Numbered from the stretch's first letter, positions 26,303 through 33,952 are shown. The stretch is 64,000 bases of DNA from Pelagibacterium nitratireducens (GCF_037044555.1 NZ_CP146275.1:1282501-1346500); one strand, 5' to 3'. The notes: generated by a model from the sequence alone, not told the origin. Made by a program: numbers and translations.

Positions 26303-26313
26303 GGCAGGATGTC

Positions 26314-27492
26314 ATGGGTTTTTTCGACGTTGTCGTTATCGGAGCCGGGGCGGCGGGCATGATGTGCGCGGCAACCGCCGGCCAGCGTGGCCGGTCGGTC
26401 CTCATTGTCGATCACGCCGAGGCGCCGGGCAAGAAGATCCGCATTTCGGGCGGCGGGCGGTGCAACTTCACCAACATCCACACGAGCTCGCAATCGTTCC
26501 TCTCGCAAAACCCAAAATTCGCAATTTCAGCTCTGAGGCGCTATCGCCCCGCGGACTTCATTGCGCTGGTGGAACGCTACGGCATCGCCTATCACGAAAA
26601 AACGCTCGGTCAGCTCTTTTGCGACGGGTCGGCCCAGCAGGTCATCGACATGCTGCTCGATGAAATGAAAGCCGCCGGCGTGCGGCTCGAACTGGGTGTC
26701 GGTGTCGAGGCGATCGAGCCTTCGGCCAATGGCTACGCCCTGCGGCTGCCCGACGGCCCGGTTACCTGCACATCGCTGGTCATAGCGACAGGTGGCAAGT
26801 CGATACCGAAAATGGGCGCCACCGGCTTTGCCTATCAGGTCGCGGCCCAGTTCGGTGTGCCGGTCGTCGAACCGCGCCCAGGTCTTGTGCCGCTCACCTT
26901 CGAGCCGGGCATGCTTGAGCGCCTTCGGCCACTTGCCGGGGTTTCGCTCGACGCAACGGTAAGCCACGGCAAAACCGCATTCCAAGAGGGCCTGCTGTTC
27001 ACCCATCGCGGGTTGAGTGGTCCCTCGATCCTGCAAATTTCTTCCTATTGGCGCGAGGGCAATGCCGTTGCCATCGATCTGGCACCGCAGGCCGATATCG
27101 CCCAATGGCTAGTCGAGGCGCGCGCGCGCAACGGCAAGCAGTCCGTGCTCAACGCAATTGCCGAGCTGCTGCCACGCCGGGTGGCCGAACTGGTTGTGGC
27201 GCAGGCTGGCGTTTCGGGCAATCTTGCCGATCTGGGGCGCAAGGGCATGGACGCCATCGTCGCCGCGATTTCGGACTGGCGGGTCAAACCGGTCGGCACG
27301 GAAGGGTATCGCACGGCCGAAGTGACTTTGGGCGGCATCGATACCGCGGCGCTCAGTTCCACCGACATGCAGGTCAAGGCCGTGCCCGGGCTCTATTTCA
27401 TCGGCGAGGCGGTCGACGTGACCGGCTGGCTCGGAGGTTACAACTTCCAATGGGCCTGGGCTTCGGGCAAGGCGAGCGGGTTGGCCGCTTAA
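26314..27492 (+). CDS. HI0933/YhiN-family flavoprotein
   Basis: 392 aa. FAD-binding GAGAAGMMCAATAG at the N-terminus (about residues 10-23), the family hallmark GKKIRISGGGRCNFTN (about 42-57), and the closing VDVTGWLGGYNFQWAWASG. These are NAD(P)/FAD-dependent oxidoreductases whose substrate is still unclear. ATG 26314 is chosen because AGGA lies just upstream; the longer frame from 26293 would begin inside the preceding terminator. Confidence 0.93.
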   Translation: MGFFDVVVIGAGAAGMMCAATAGQRGRSVLIVDHAEAPGKKIRISGGGRCNFTNIHTSSQSFLSQNPKFAISALRRYRPADFIALVERYGIAYHEKTLGQLFCDGSAQQVIDMLLDEMKAAGVRLELGVGVEAIEPSANGYALRLPDGPVTCTSLVIATGGKSIPKMGATGFAYQVAAQFGVPVVEPRPGLVPLTFEPGMLERLRPLAGVSLDATVSHGKTAFQEGLLFTHRGLSGPSILQISSYWREGNAVAIDLAPQADIAQWLVEARARNGKQSVLNAIAELLPRRVAELVVAQAGVSGNLADLGRKGMDAIVAAISDWRVKPVGTEGYRTAEVTLGGIDTAALSSTDMQVKAVPGLYFIGEAVDVTGWLGGYNFQWAWASGKASGLAA

Positions 27493-27707
27493 CCGGGACT
27501 GATCACGGTGTGGACCGTTCCGGCGATGTTGGCGAGCCGGAGGTGGGCGCTCGAGGGCGAAAGATAACTCGAGGCGAACACAAATCCCCCGACCCCCAGA
27601 CAGATGATCGCCAGCCAACCGATGATGAACCCTCGGCGGCTGTAGCCCTTGATGGGAGCCGATGATGCCGATTGGGCGGGATTACGTGCAAAGCCTGGAA
27701 AACTCAT
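27489..27707 (-). CDS. Small single-pass membrane protein, hypothetical
   Basis: 72 aa: a hydrophilic N-terminus, basic YSRRG, then one membrane helix (about residues 27-48, GFIIGWLAIICLGVGGFVFA). It has no recognisable family and a weak ribosome site. The gene is convergent with the flavoprotein and overlaps its stop by 4 bases. A possible EcfG-type promoter (N17 spacer) lies 138 bases upstream, which would make it a stress-response gene. Confidence 0.45.
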   Translation of the reverse strand: MSFPGFARNPAQSASSAPIKGYSRRGFIIGWLAIICLGVGGFVFASSYLSPSSAHLRLANIAGTVHTVISPG

Positions 27708-27844
27708 AAATCACAAATCCGGGAGCATGGATGATCGCTCCCTTTGTCGCTTGTGAATGTGCTGGGCCAATGGCGCAATAACGCCAAGACAAAGGCATTA
27801 GCGACACATTTGCGGCCGGAGTCGGTGGTGGCTGATTCAAAGGA

Positions 27845-27870
27845 AACGGACAGACCGCGCATTGTGTTCC
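27845..27870 (-). promoter_or_regulatory. Possible EcfG promoter (17-base spacer)
   Basis: On the minus strand GGAAC (27870-27866), 17 bases, CGTT (27848-27845). It points toward the small membrane protein at 27707. About one match with either spacer is expected by chance in this window, so the support is positional: it lies back to back with the stronger site at 27907. Confidence 0.4.
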
Positions 27871-27906
27871 AAAGCCCGCATTTGTTGGGGATTCTCGTTG
27901 CATTGG

Positions 27907-27931
27907 GGAACCAAGCGGGGAAGGCGACGTT
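27907..27931 (+). promoter_or_regulatory. EcfG-type promoter of the PRC-barrel gene
   Basis: GGAAC (27907-27911), 16 bases, CGTT (27928-27931): an exact match to the consensus for the alphaproteobacterial general stress sigma factor. It lies 97 bases upstream of the PRC-barrel start. Confidence 0.75.
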
Positions 27932-28027
27932 CATTTGCCATGACGGCTGGGGTGCCGATCGGGGCATGAGTTGAGCCTCGCGGTTCCAGCCTGAAAACTT
28001 GAAACAAGCGATTTCAGGAGAAAACTA

Positions 28028-29182
28028 ATGTATCGCAAGCTTCTTGCCTCGACCGCGCTGGCTCTGGTTGTTACCGGCGGCGCCTATGCTCAGGAAATGG
28101 CCCCGGCTGATCCCGCCATGGCCCCTGCAGAACCCATGATGGAGACGCCCGCGGAACCCGAAACTCCGCAGGAGCCTCTTGTTAGCGCCGAAGAAACCGG
28201 CATCAATGCCGACGGTTGGCTGGCCACCGAAATCATCGGTGAAACCATTTATAATTCCACGGGCGACGACGCCGAAGCCATCGGCGACGTCAATGACTTC
28301 GTGCTCGACCAGAACGGCGAAATCGGTGCCGTTGTCGTCGGTGTCGGCGGTTTCCTTGGCATCGGCCAGAAGAGCGTCGCCATCAACTGGTCCGACCTTG
28401 AACTGTCCGAGGATATGGACGGCAATAACCGTCTCGTTGCCAGCATGACCCGCGAACAGCTTGAAAATGCTGCCGAATTCGACCGCCAGGAATGGCTGGC
28501 AAGTGAATCGGCTGCCGCCGCCGAAATGGATTCGATGGGTGCCGGCGATGCCATGGCTCCCGCTCCCGCCGGTGATGCTATGGCGCCCGCCGCCCCCGCT
28601 GACGACGCGATGGCAACTGAAGAAGCTGCCCCTGCCGATGACGCCATGGCAAGCGAAGAAGCTGCCCCGGCTGATGACGCGATGGCATCTGAAGAAGCTG
28701 CTCCGGCCGATGATGCCATGGCAAGCGAAGAAGCTGCCCCGGCCGATGATGCCATGGCAAGCGAAGAAGCCGCTCCGGCTGAAGACGCGATGGCAGCCGA
28801 GGAAGCCCCGGCTGAAGCCGACGCTGCCGCTGCTGCCGATTTCGACAGCATGGAATCGGTCGCTACCGCCGATATTTCGGCAGATGAGTTGACCGGTACG
28901 GCGGTTTACGGCGCGGGCGATGAGGAAATCGGCTCGATTGGCGACATCCTGCTTTCGGAAGACGGCACGGTTGATGCCGTTGTCATCGACTTCGGCGGCT
29001 TCCTGGGTATTGCCACCAAGCCTGTTGCCGTTGCCTTCGACAATCTGACTTTCGTCCGTGACGAAAATGGCGGCCTGATCCTGCGCACTCCGCTTACCGC
29101 AGAGGAACTGGAAGCCGCTCCCGAGTATGACGAGGAAGCCTATCTCTCGGCTCCCGAAGACAACTCGCTGATCGTCGAGTAA
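28028..29182 (+). CDS. Secreted protein with two PRC-barrel domains and a 12-residue tandem repeat
   Basis: 384 aa. Sec signal peptide (MYRKLLASTALALVVTGGAYA). The first PRC-barrel domain is at about residues 60-150 (IIGETIYNSTGDDAEAIGDVNDF, VVVGVGGFLGIGQKSVAI), the second at about 290-375 (LTGTAVYGAGDEEIGSIGDI, VVIDFGGFLGIATKPVAV). Between them lies a low-complexity Ala/Glu/Asp/Met/Pro linker with five 12-residue repeats of the form xEEAAPADDAMA. PRC-barrel proteins of this secreted type are common in Rhizobiales envelopes; the function is unknown. An exact EcfG promoter lies upstream, so it is probably stress-induced. Confidence 0.9.
   Translation: MYRKLLASTALALVVTGGAYAQEMAPADPAMAPAEPMMETPAEPETPQEPLVSAEETGINADGWLATEIIGETIYNSTGDDAEAIGDVNDFVLDQNGEIGAVVVGVGGFLGIGQKSVAINWSDLELSEDMDGNNRLVASMTREQLENAAEFDRQEWLASESAAAAEMDSMGAGDAMAPAPAGDAMAPAAPADDAMATEEAAPADDAMASEEAAPADDAMASEEAAPADDAMASEEAAPADDAMASEEAAPAEDAMAAEEAPAEADAAAAADFDSMESVATADISADELTGTAVYGAGDEEIGSIGDILLSEDGTVDAVVIDFGGFLGIATKPVAVAFDNLTFVRDENGGLILRTPLTAEELEAAPEYDEEAYLSAPEDNSLIVE
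28592..28822 (+). repeat. 36-bp in-frame tandem repeat array
   Basis: Five full 36-bp units (28616-28795) with partial units on both sides, inside the PRC-barrel gene. Units differ mainly at third positions (GCT/GCC, GAT/GAC, AGC/TCT), so the protein repeat is conserved while the DNA has drifted, indicating selection on the peptide. Confidence 0.92.
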
Positions 29183-29207
29183 CCAACGCCTACCACACTT
29201 GACGGGA

Positions 29208-29235
29208 AAGGGCCGGCCTCCAAGCCGGCCCTTTT
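29208..29235 (+). terminator. Rho-independent terminator
   Basis: Stem AAGGGCCGGC / GCCGGCCCTT with a 6-nt loop, running into TTTT, 25 bases after the PRC-barrel stop. Confidence 0.9.
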
Positions 29236-29335
29236 GCCATGTCAGCCGCCCGGGCGAGGAGCGGATGGTGGATTTTCACAACGGCACTGGTGGGCCATCC
29301 CCAACCCGCATTTCTCCCTGAAAAGGAGGGATGCC

Positions 29336-29553
29336 ATGGCTGACAAGACCATACCTGCCTGTTTCGATGCTGGCGCCATGACTGTAGCCCAGCCGAAATT
29401 GCCAGGGACCCCACACTGTCCCATGCACGCAAGATCGAACTGCTTGAAACTCTCAGGGACCATCACGCCGCTCCGGCGAACAAAGGCGTGCTGCGCGGTG
29501 CCGATCTCGACAAGCTCTTCAAGCTCAATTCGCTGGCCAAGGACCACGCGTAA
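29336..29553 (+). pseudogene. Small gene with an apparent one-base frameshift
   Basis: A strong AAAAGGAGGG site precedes ATG 29336 (MADKTIPACFDAGAMT). The coherent continuation, SPAEIARDPTLSHARKIELL then ETLRDHHAAPANKGVLRGAD and DKLFKLNSLAKDHA up to TAA 29551, is in another frame. The span from start to stop is one base short of a whole number of codons. The break must lie between about 29380 and 29400. Restored, it would be a cytoplasmic protein of about 72 aa with a helical, charged C-terminal half. The cause could be a true mutation, a sequencing error or programmed frameshifting. The family is not recognised. Confidence 0.6.
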
Positions 29554-29563
29554 TCCCGGCCAC

Positions 29564-29596
29564 AAAAAAAGGCCGGTCACATTGACCGGCCTTTTT
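29564..29596. terminator. Bidirectional terminator
   Basis: Stem GGCCGGTCA / TGACCGGCC with a 3-nt loop, preceded by seven A and followed by five T. It can end both the small plus-strand gene and the convergent holin-like gene. Confidence 0.9.
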
Positions 29597-29613
29597 CCCG
29601 TGTGTTGCTAGGC

Positions 29614-30045
29614 TCAATCGTCGTCATCGCCGCCGGACGTGCCGAAATACCAGCCAAGCGCGATGGCGGCCACGGCGGGCCAGAACAACCGTCCCCGGGC
29701 TCGAGAGGCGATGCGCAGGCCGGTCGATGCCAGCGAAACAGTGGACGCCATCATCGCCGTATTGGCGGAATTGCGGCGCTTCTGTTCTTTCTTGTGTTTG
29801 TGCCGGGCGATGACGATACCCAGCGAAATGCCCGCGAGAACAAGAAAGCCCGCGCCCATAATCAGGGCGGCTTCCAACGGGCCGGTTTCCTGAGCCAGCC
29901 AGATATAGAGCGCGGCGATAAGGAAGCCGAGCCCGACCAGGCCGATCAGGCCGATGATTGCGTAAACGGCAACCGACAGCCCCATCGACCGGACAGCCGA
30001 TGTTGCGCGGTCGGTCACCGCCGTGAAAGGTGCGGTCAGCGCCAT
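29614..30045 (-). CDS. Phage-holin-like (DUF1469-type) membrane protein
   Basis: 143 aa, three hydrophobic segments: about residues 23-48, 55-80 and 117-135. A basic loop KHKHKKEQKRR lies between the second and third, and the C-terminus is acidic (GGDDDD). It matches the holin-superfamily 3-6 proteins often found with DUF883 proteins, thought to affect the inner membrane under stress. It follows the DUF883 gene by 11 bases and should share its EcfG promoter. Confidence 0.75.
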   Translation of the reverse strand: MALTAPFTAVTDRATSAVRSMGLSVAVYAIIGLIGLVGLGFLIAALYIWLAQETGPLEAALIMGAGFLVLAGISLGIVIARHKHKKEQKRRNSANTAMMASTVSLASTGLRIASRARGRLFWPAVAAIALGWYFGTSGGDDDD

Positions 30046-30056
30046 GGCGCCGCTCC

Positions 30057-30389
30057 TTAAAGAATTTTGGAAAGAACGAAACCGACGCCGGCCGCGATAA
30101 GCACTGACGAGATCGGCTTTTCGCGGATCATCGACTTGAGTTCGCCTTCCGCGGCCTCGAAACTGTCCTGGACCTGCTCCAGTGTCTCTTCGCCCTTTTG
30201 TTCCGCGGTCTTGCGGAGGCGGCGGGCTTCGGTTTTGGCTCCGTCGGTGCGATATTTGACGACATCGCCCAGCGTTGCCGTGATGGCGGCGACGTCTTCA
30301 CGCAGCGCCGCGATTTCGGCATCGAGATCTTTTGCCGGATCGTCAGTGTTGGCTTTTGCTGTACGGGCTGTTGTTGCGGCTCGGGCCAT
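30057..30389 (-). CDS. DUF883 (YqjD/ElaB-like) membrane-anchored protein
   Basis: 110 aa. A charged helical region (about 20-85: DLDAEIAALREDVAAITATL, then repeated Glu/Lys) is followed by the DUF883-typical C-terminus REKPISSVLIAAGVGFVLSKIL, a single membrane helix. E. coli relatives tether ribosomes to the inner membrane in stationary phase; the same role here is inference. An exact EcfG promoter at 30427-30451 lies 38 bases upstream of the start, consistent with stress expression. Confidence 0.85.
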   Translation of the reverse strand: MARAATTARTAKANTDDPAKDLDAEIAALREDVAAITATLGDVVKYRTDGAKTEARRLRKTAEQKGEETLEQVQDSFEAAEGELKSMIREKPISSVLIAAGVGFVLSKIL

Positions 30390-30426
30390 GATTGGCCTCC
30401 CATGTTTGAGTTATACCCGCAACTCT

Positions 30427-30451
30427 AACGCCGAAACGAAAGAGAGGTTCC
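30427..30451 (-). promoter_or_regulatory. EcfG-type promoter of the DUF883/holin-like operon
   Basis: On the minus strand GGAAC (30451-30447), 16 bases, CGTT (30430-30427). It reads into the DUF883 gene starting at 30389. Confidence 0.78.
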
Positions 30452-30497
30452 GGGCGCAATGCCCGAAACCCCTTAATTTTCCGCGTTTTTTGATGTG

Positions 30498-31055
30498 TCA
30501 GGCCGCGCTGGAGGAGGAAAGGTTCATAACCCCGACCGCCACGGCGTCGGGACCGAACTCGCCATCGCCCTCGAGCTTGAGGATGGTCGCCAGCTGCGTG
30601 CGGGCACGGCTGACACGGCTCTTGATCGTGCCGACTGCGCAATCGCAGATTTCAGCCGCTTCCTCGTAGGAAAATCCCGAGGCGCCCACCAGGATGAGCG
30701 CTTCGCGCTGATCTTCGGGGAGCTGGTTTACGGCCTTCTTGAAATCTTCCATATCGAGGCGGCCGACCTGTTCGGGATGGCTCGAGAGCTTTTCGGCCAT
30801 TGCCCCTTCGGGATCGGACACTTCGCGCTTGCGCTTGCGCATCTGACTATAGAATTCATTGCGCAGAATGGTGAAGAGCCAGCCCTTGAGATTGGTGCCG
30901 GGCGTGAACGAGGACCGCTTGTCCCAGGCGCGCACAAGCGTCTCCTGCACCAGATCGTCGGCCTTGTCGGCTGCACCGACAAGCGACATGGCAAAGGCAC
31001 GAAGATTGGGAATTACGGCGAGCAGTTCGGCGCGGAAATCATATGTGTCTGACAT
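30498..31055 (-). CDS. ecfG: EcfG-type general stress sigma factor
   Basis: 185 aa. Region 2: LRAFAMSLVGAADKADDLVQETLVRAW and LKGWLFTILRNEFYSQMRKRKREV. Region 4: LPEDQREALILVGASGFSYEEAAEICDCAVGTIKSRVSRARTQL. This is the ECF15 sigma factor of alphaproteobacteria, held inactive by NepR until phosphorylated PhyR captures NepR. The gene follows nepR by 9 bases and faces phyR, the classic arrangement. GGAAC-N16-CGTT upstream of nepR implies autoregulation. Confidence 0.96.
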   Translation of the reverse strand: MSDTYDFRAELLAVIPNLRAFAMSLVGAADKADDLVQETLVRAWDKRSSFTPGTNLKGWLFTILRNEFYSQMRKRKREVSDPEGAMAEKLSSHPEQVGRLDMEDFKKAVNQLPEDQREALILVGASGFSYEEAAEICDCAVGTIKSRVSRARTQLATILKLEGDGEFGPDAVAVGVMNLSSSSAA

Positions 31056-31064
31056 GGCCGCCTC

Positions 31065-31256
31065 CTATTCGGACTTGGACTTGTCATCGTCTCCGAGCTT
31101 GCCAAGCAGCTCAAGCAGACGATCGGGAACCGGCTCTGCGACGACGTCGTCGTAGAGTTCGCGTAGCTTGAGCCCAATGAAGGCCTGTGAATCTGCTCCC
31201 AGGCTTGGCTTTTCTTCGCCCTCACGGACCTTTTCGTCCTGATCGTCACTGGTCAT
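31065..31256 (-). CDS. nepR: NepR anti-sigma factor
   Basis: 63 aa: MTSDDQDEKVREGEEKPSLG, then the conserved helix pair IGLKLRELYDDVVAEPVPDRLLELLGKL. NepR binds EcfG and is released by phosphorylated PhyR. The start at 31256 leaves the family-typical length; a longer frame to 31466 would run over the divergent promoters and the phyR start. Confidence 0.93.
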   Translation of the reverse strand: MTSDDQDEKVREGEEKPSLGADSQAFIGLKLRELYDDVVAEPVPDRLLELLGKLGDDDKSKSE

Positions 31257-31316
31257 GTTTTTGCTGCTGAGTTGCGTCACGTTTACCCCACAAAGCGACT
31301 TGTTGTTGGCTCCGGA

Positions 31317-31341
31317 AACGTCAAGAGTCAAAAAAAGTTCC
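31317..31341 (-). promoter_or_regulatory. EcfG-type promoter of nepR-ecfG
   Basis: On the minus strand GGAAC (31341-31337), 16 bases, CGTT (31320-31317), 61 bases upstream of the nepR start. It is back to back with the phyR promoter, with 8 bases between the two GGAAC boxes. Confidence 0.85.
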
Positions 31342-31349
31342 ATCGTTGC

Positions 31350-31374
31350 GGAACTTTTCGTCAAAGGTGCCGTT
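31350..31374 (+). promoter_or_regulatory. EcfG-type promoter of phyR
   Basis: GGAAC (31350-31354), 16 bases, CGTT (31371-31374), 61 bases upstream of the phyR ATG. The two promoters are thus almost symmetric around 31345. Confidence 0.85.
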
Positions 31375-31434
31375 ATCGGTCCATTGTCGCCGCCTGCGCG
31401 TAAGGCGAGGCGACTATCCGAGGGAGCTATATTT

Positions 31435-32232
31435 ATGAATCTTGCTGAGTTGATTGCGCCGCACATTCCTTATCTGAGGCGTTTTGCGCGGTCGTTGACC
31501 GGTAGCCAGTCGAGTGGCGACGCCTATGTTTCTGCAACGCTCGAGGCGCTTGTTGCCGACAGGTCGATCTTTCCGACCGACCTCGATCCCAAGGTGGCCC
31601 TTTACAAGGTCTTTTCCCAGCTCTGGAAGTCGGTCGATATCAATCTGGCCGAGCTGCCTCCCGCGGCACACGCATGGGAAGAGCAGGCTCGCCGCAGTTT
31701 GCGTGCGATTGCGCCGCTGCCGCGTCAGGCTTTTCTTCTCATGGCCGTCGAACGGTTTTCCAACGCCGAGGGTGCCGAAATTCTTGGCGTCAGCGACGTG
31801 GAATTCGCCGAGCTCATCGAATCCGCTTCCACGGAGATGGCGCGTCAGGTTGCAACCACCGTTCTGATTATCGAGGACGAGCCCCTGATCGCCATGGACA
31901 TCGAGCAGATGGTTGAGTCGCTGGGCCATTCGGTGACCGGCGTTGCGCGGACTCACAAGGAAGCTGTCGAGCTTTTCAATCAGCGCCGGCCCGGCCTCGT
32001 TCTCGCCGATATCCAGCTTGCCGATGGCAGCTCGGGCATCGACGCGGTCAACGACATGTTGCGCTCGGCCAGCGTGCCGGTCATCTTCATCACCGCGTTC
32101 CCTGAACGTCTTCTGACCGGTGAACGGCCCGAGCCTGCCTTTCTGGTCACCAAGCCCTTCCAGCCCGACATGGTCAAGGCGCTGGTCAGTCAGGTGCTGT
32201 TCTTTTCCGAACAGATGGAACAGGCCGCATAA
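31435..32232 (+). CDS. phyR: PhyR anti-anti-sigma response regulator
   Basis: 265 aa. Residues 1-130 are a sigma-like domain ([20 protein letters not shown], then region 4-like [25 protein letters not shown]). Residues 140-258 are a receiver domain with [16 protein letters not shown], phospho-acceptor Asp about 192 in LVLADIQL, Thr in FITAFP and Lys in TKPF. Phosphorylation exposes the sigma mimic, which sequesters NepR and frees EcfG. The start at 31435 has GAGGGAG upstream; frames extending to 31255 cross the promoters. Confidence 0.96.
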   Translation: MNLAELIAPHIPYLRRFARSLTGSQSSGDAYVSATLEALVADRSIFPTDLDPKVALYKVFSQLWKSVDINLAELPPAAHAWEEQARRSLRAIAPLPRQAFLLMAVERFSNAEGAEILGVSDVEFAELIESASTEMARQVATTVLIIEDEPLIAMDIEQMVESLGHSVTGVARTHKEAVELFNQRRPGLVLADIQLADGSSGIDAVNDMLRSASVPVIFITAFPERLLTGERPEPAFLVTKPFQPDMVKALVSQVLFFSEQMEQAA

Positions 32233-32240
32233 ATCGGCGC

Positions 32241-32262
32241 GGCGCCGGAACAACCCGGCGCC
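32241..32262. terminator. Hairpin after phyR overlapping the next EcfG promoter
   Basis: Perfect 8-bp stem GGCGCCGG / CCGGCGCC with a 6-nt loop, 8 bases after the phyR stop. No T-run follows, so termination is uncertain. The GGAAC box of the following promoter (32247) lies inside this hairpin. Confidence 0.45.
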
Positions 32263-32271
32263 CGGTTCGTT
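32247..32271 (+). promoter_or_regulatory. EcfG-type promoter of the DUF1328 gene
   Basis: GGAAC (32247-32251), 16 bases, CGTT (32268-32271), 35 bases upstream of the DUF1328 ATG. Confidence 0.8.
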
Positions 32272-32306
32272 CTCCCACACGTTCAGAATTTTACGGGAGT
32301 ACGATC

Positions 32307-32474
32307 ATGCTCGGTTGGGCTCTGGCATTTCTCATAATTGCCATTATCGCCGGCGTTCTCGGATTTGGCGGGATCGCCGGGGCAGCATCCTCGATTGCAC
32401 AGATTCTATTCTTTGTATTTCTCGTCGCAATGGTTATTGGTCTCATCTTCGGGTTGGCTCGGCGCGCACGCTAG
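32307..32474 (+). CDS. DUF1328 small membrane protein
   Basis: 55 aa: [20 protein letters not shown], then [20 protein letters not shown] and [15 protein letters not shown]. Two membrane helices joined by a glycine-rich turn, with a short basic tail, are characteristic of DUF1328/YtjA. Such peptides are typical general-stress-regulon members in alphaproteobacteria; the molecular role is unknown. It is preceded by GGGAG and an exact EcfG promoter. Confidence 0.9.
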   Translation: MLGWALAFLIIAIIAGVLGFGGIAGAASSIAQILFFVFLVAMVIGLIFGLARRAR

Positions 32475-32504
32475 CAGCCCCATGGTGCTGAGACGAAAAA
32501 CGAG

Positions 32505-32523
32505 CCGCCCATCGGGGCGGTTT
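32505..32523 (+). terminator. Short terminator after the DUF1328 gene
   Basis: Stem CCGCCC / GGGCGG with a 4-nt loop and TTT. It is weak; some readthrough into the kinase gene is likely. Confidence 0.6.
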
Positions 32524-32564
32524 AAGTGGGGCTTGTGGAACACTCGGACAAACATGCGTCGCCT

Positions 32565-33572
32565 ATGAAGGGTCAGGACAACGGAAAGTCAGGCGGGGGT
32601 ACCCTCGAGAGTTCTCGCCGCTTTGCGTTTGCCATGAGGGCCCTGAGTCGAACGCCGGTCTCCCTGAGTTATCAGAACCGCGATCTGCTTTATGAATGGG
32701 CGGAAAACCTTCCCTCCGGCATAGAGCTCACCGATGTTCTGGGAAACACCGATTCCGATTTCCTGCCCCGGCTGGCCGCTGAGCGGCTCCGTGCCACCAA
32801 ACTTCATGTCCTCCAAACCCGTGAGCCCCAACGCTTCGAGTTGCCGGTCAATATTTCCGGGGAGGTCCGCTGGTTCGATATCTGGATCGACCCCGATCTC
32901 GATCCGGTCGGCTCGGCGATCGGGGTCTATTCCACGATCATCGATATCAGTGCCCAGAAGCGCCGCGAGGTTCAACTCAAGAACCTGCTGCGTGAGGTCA
33001 GCCATCGTTCGCGCAATCTTATGGCCATCGTGCTTTCGCTTGCGTCCCAGACCGCGCGCAGCGCCACCAGCGTTCCAGGCTTCGTTACGGCTTTCTCGGG
33101 GCGCCTGCAAGCGATCGCCCGCGCCCAGGATCTGGTGACCGATCGGGATTGGCAGGGCGCTTTGCTCAGCGATCTGATCTCGCGCCAGATTGCCCTTTTT
33201 CACCGCGACAACGCGCTGCCGGTCGACCTCAAGGGCGACGACCTGGTCGTCTCGCCCAACGCAGCGCTCTATGTGGGGCTCGCCATCCACGAGTTGGCAT
33301 CCAACTCTGTTCGCAACGGCCAGTTGTATCCCGGCGACGGGGCCATCAACGTGGCGTTCAGCGTCGAATCGCGGTCGGATGGTGGGCGCAATCTGATCAT
33401 CAAATGGACCGAACGGCTGGGCGCCGGATCGACGGCCCACGAGATCGAGCCGCTGACCCGCAAATTTCTCGAAAGCGTCGTGCCGCTGGCGGTGGATGGA
33501 ATGGGCGAGCTTGCGGTCAATGGCAGCCGCGTGGACTATGCCCTGCGCATCGACGGCAGCCACATCACCTGA
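32565..33572 (+). CDS. HWE-family sensor histidine kinase, candidate PhyR kinase
   Basis: 335 aa from ATG 32565 (GTG 32526 and 32535 are alternatives; no start has a clear ribosome site). A PAS domain spans about residues 25-140. The phospho-acceptor histidine is in LLREVSHRSRNLMAIVLSL, and the ATPase part shows HELASNSVRNG and the family-defining W-x-E as KWTERLG. No membrane segment is present, so it is a soluble sensor. HWE/HisKA2 kinases beside phyR commonly phosphorylate PhyR, so this is a strong PhyK candidate by position. Confidence 0.88.
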   Translation: MKGQDNGKSGGGTLESSRRFAFAMRALSRTPVSLSYQNRDLLYEWAENLPSGIELTDVLGNTDSDFLPRLAAERLRATKLHVLQTREPQRFELPVNISGEVRWFDIWIDPDLDPVGSAIGVYSTIIDISAQKRREVQLKNLLREVSHRSRNLMAIVLSLASQTARSATSVPGFVTAFSGRLQAIARAQDLVTDRDWQGALLSDLISRQIALFHRDNALPVDLKGDDLVVSPNAALYVGLAIHELASNSVRNGQLYPGDGAINVAFSVESRSDGGRNLIIKWTERLGAGSTAHEIEPLTRKFLESVVPLAVDGMGELAVNGSRVDYALRIDGSHIT

Positions 33573-33606
33573 TCCGAGCGATCCTGAAATCCCGCCCCGA
33601 ACGAGG

Positions 33607-33641
33607 AAAGACCGGGAAGCCTTTGGGGCTCCCGGCCTTTC
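33607..33641 (+). terminator. Terminator-like hairpin after the HWE kinase gene
   Basis: Stem CCGGGAAGCC / GGGCTCCCGG with one bulged A, flanked by AAAG and CCTTT. It lies about 35 bases after the kinase stop. Confidence 0.6.
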
Positions 33642-33720
33642 TGATAGCGAAAGCGCTTGGGGGAAACGCATCCGCGTTTCCAATAAATGCCGGACGGCGA
33701 TGATGGTTCCGCCATCGCAC

Positions 33721-33754
33721 AAAAAAAGAGGATCGCCGGGCAGCAATCCTCTTT
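33721..33754 (-). terminator. Minus-strand terminator with no gene upstream of it
   Basis: On the minus strand the stem AAAGAGGAT / ATCCTCTTT (12-nt loop) runs into a further four T, a good intrinsic terminator. No minus-strand protein gene exists upstream of it in 33755-33950, which suggests an unannotated small RNA. On the plus strand the hairpin lacks a T-run. The rest of 33642-33938 shows no feature I recognise. Confidence 0.5.
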
Positions 33755-33952
33755 AGGGTCAGGGCTTGGCACGATGAAGGTAGGGGCGCCTCCATCGGCT
33801 GCCCCTAAAACGCGCCTGTGGCCCGCCGGTTCCGTGTCCGATGCATTTTTTGTTCAACCATGTTGGAAGCGCATGAGCGCCATGACGCTAAAGGTGCTGG
33901 AATGCGGCCAGAACTCGTGCAACACTCGTGGTCTCTGAGGGGAGGAACAGAC

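Noticed and set aside
27744..27974. 76-residue plus-strand ORF before the PRC-barrel gene
   Set aside because: No ribosome site and no domain; it spans both candidate EcfG promoters.
28616..28795. Regular 36-bp repeats as a CRISPR array
   Set aside because: Units are contiguous without spacers, in frame within a signal-peptide protein, and drift mainly at third codon positions.
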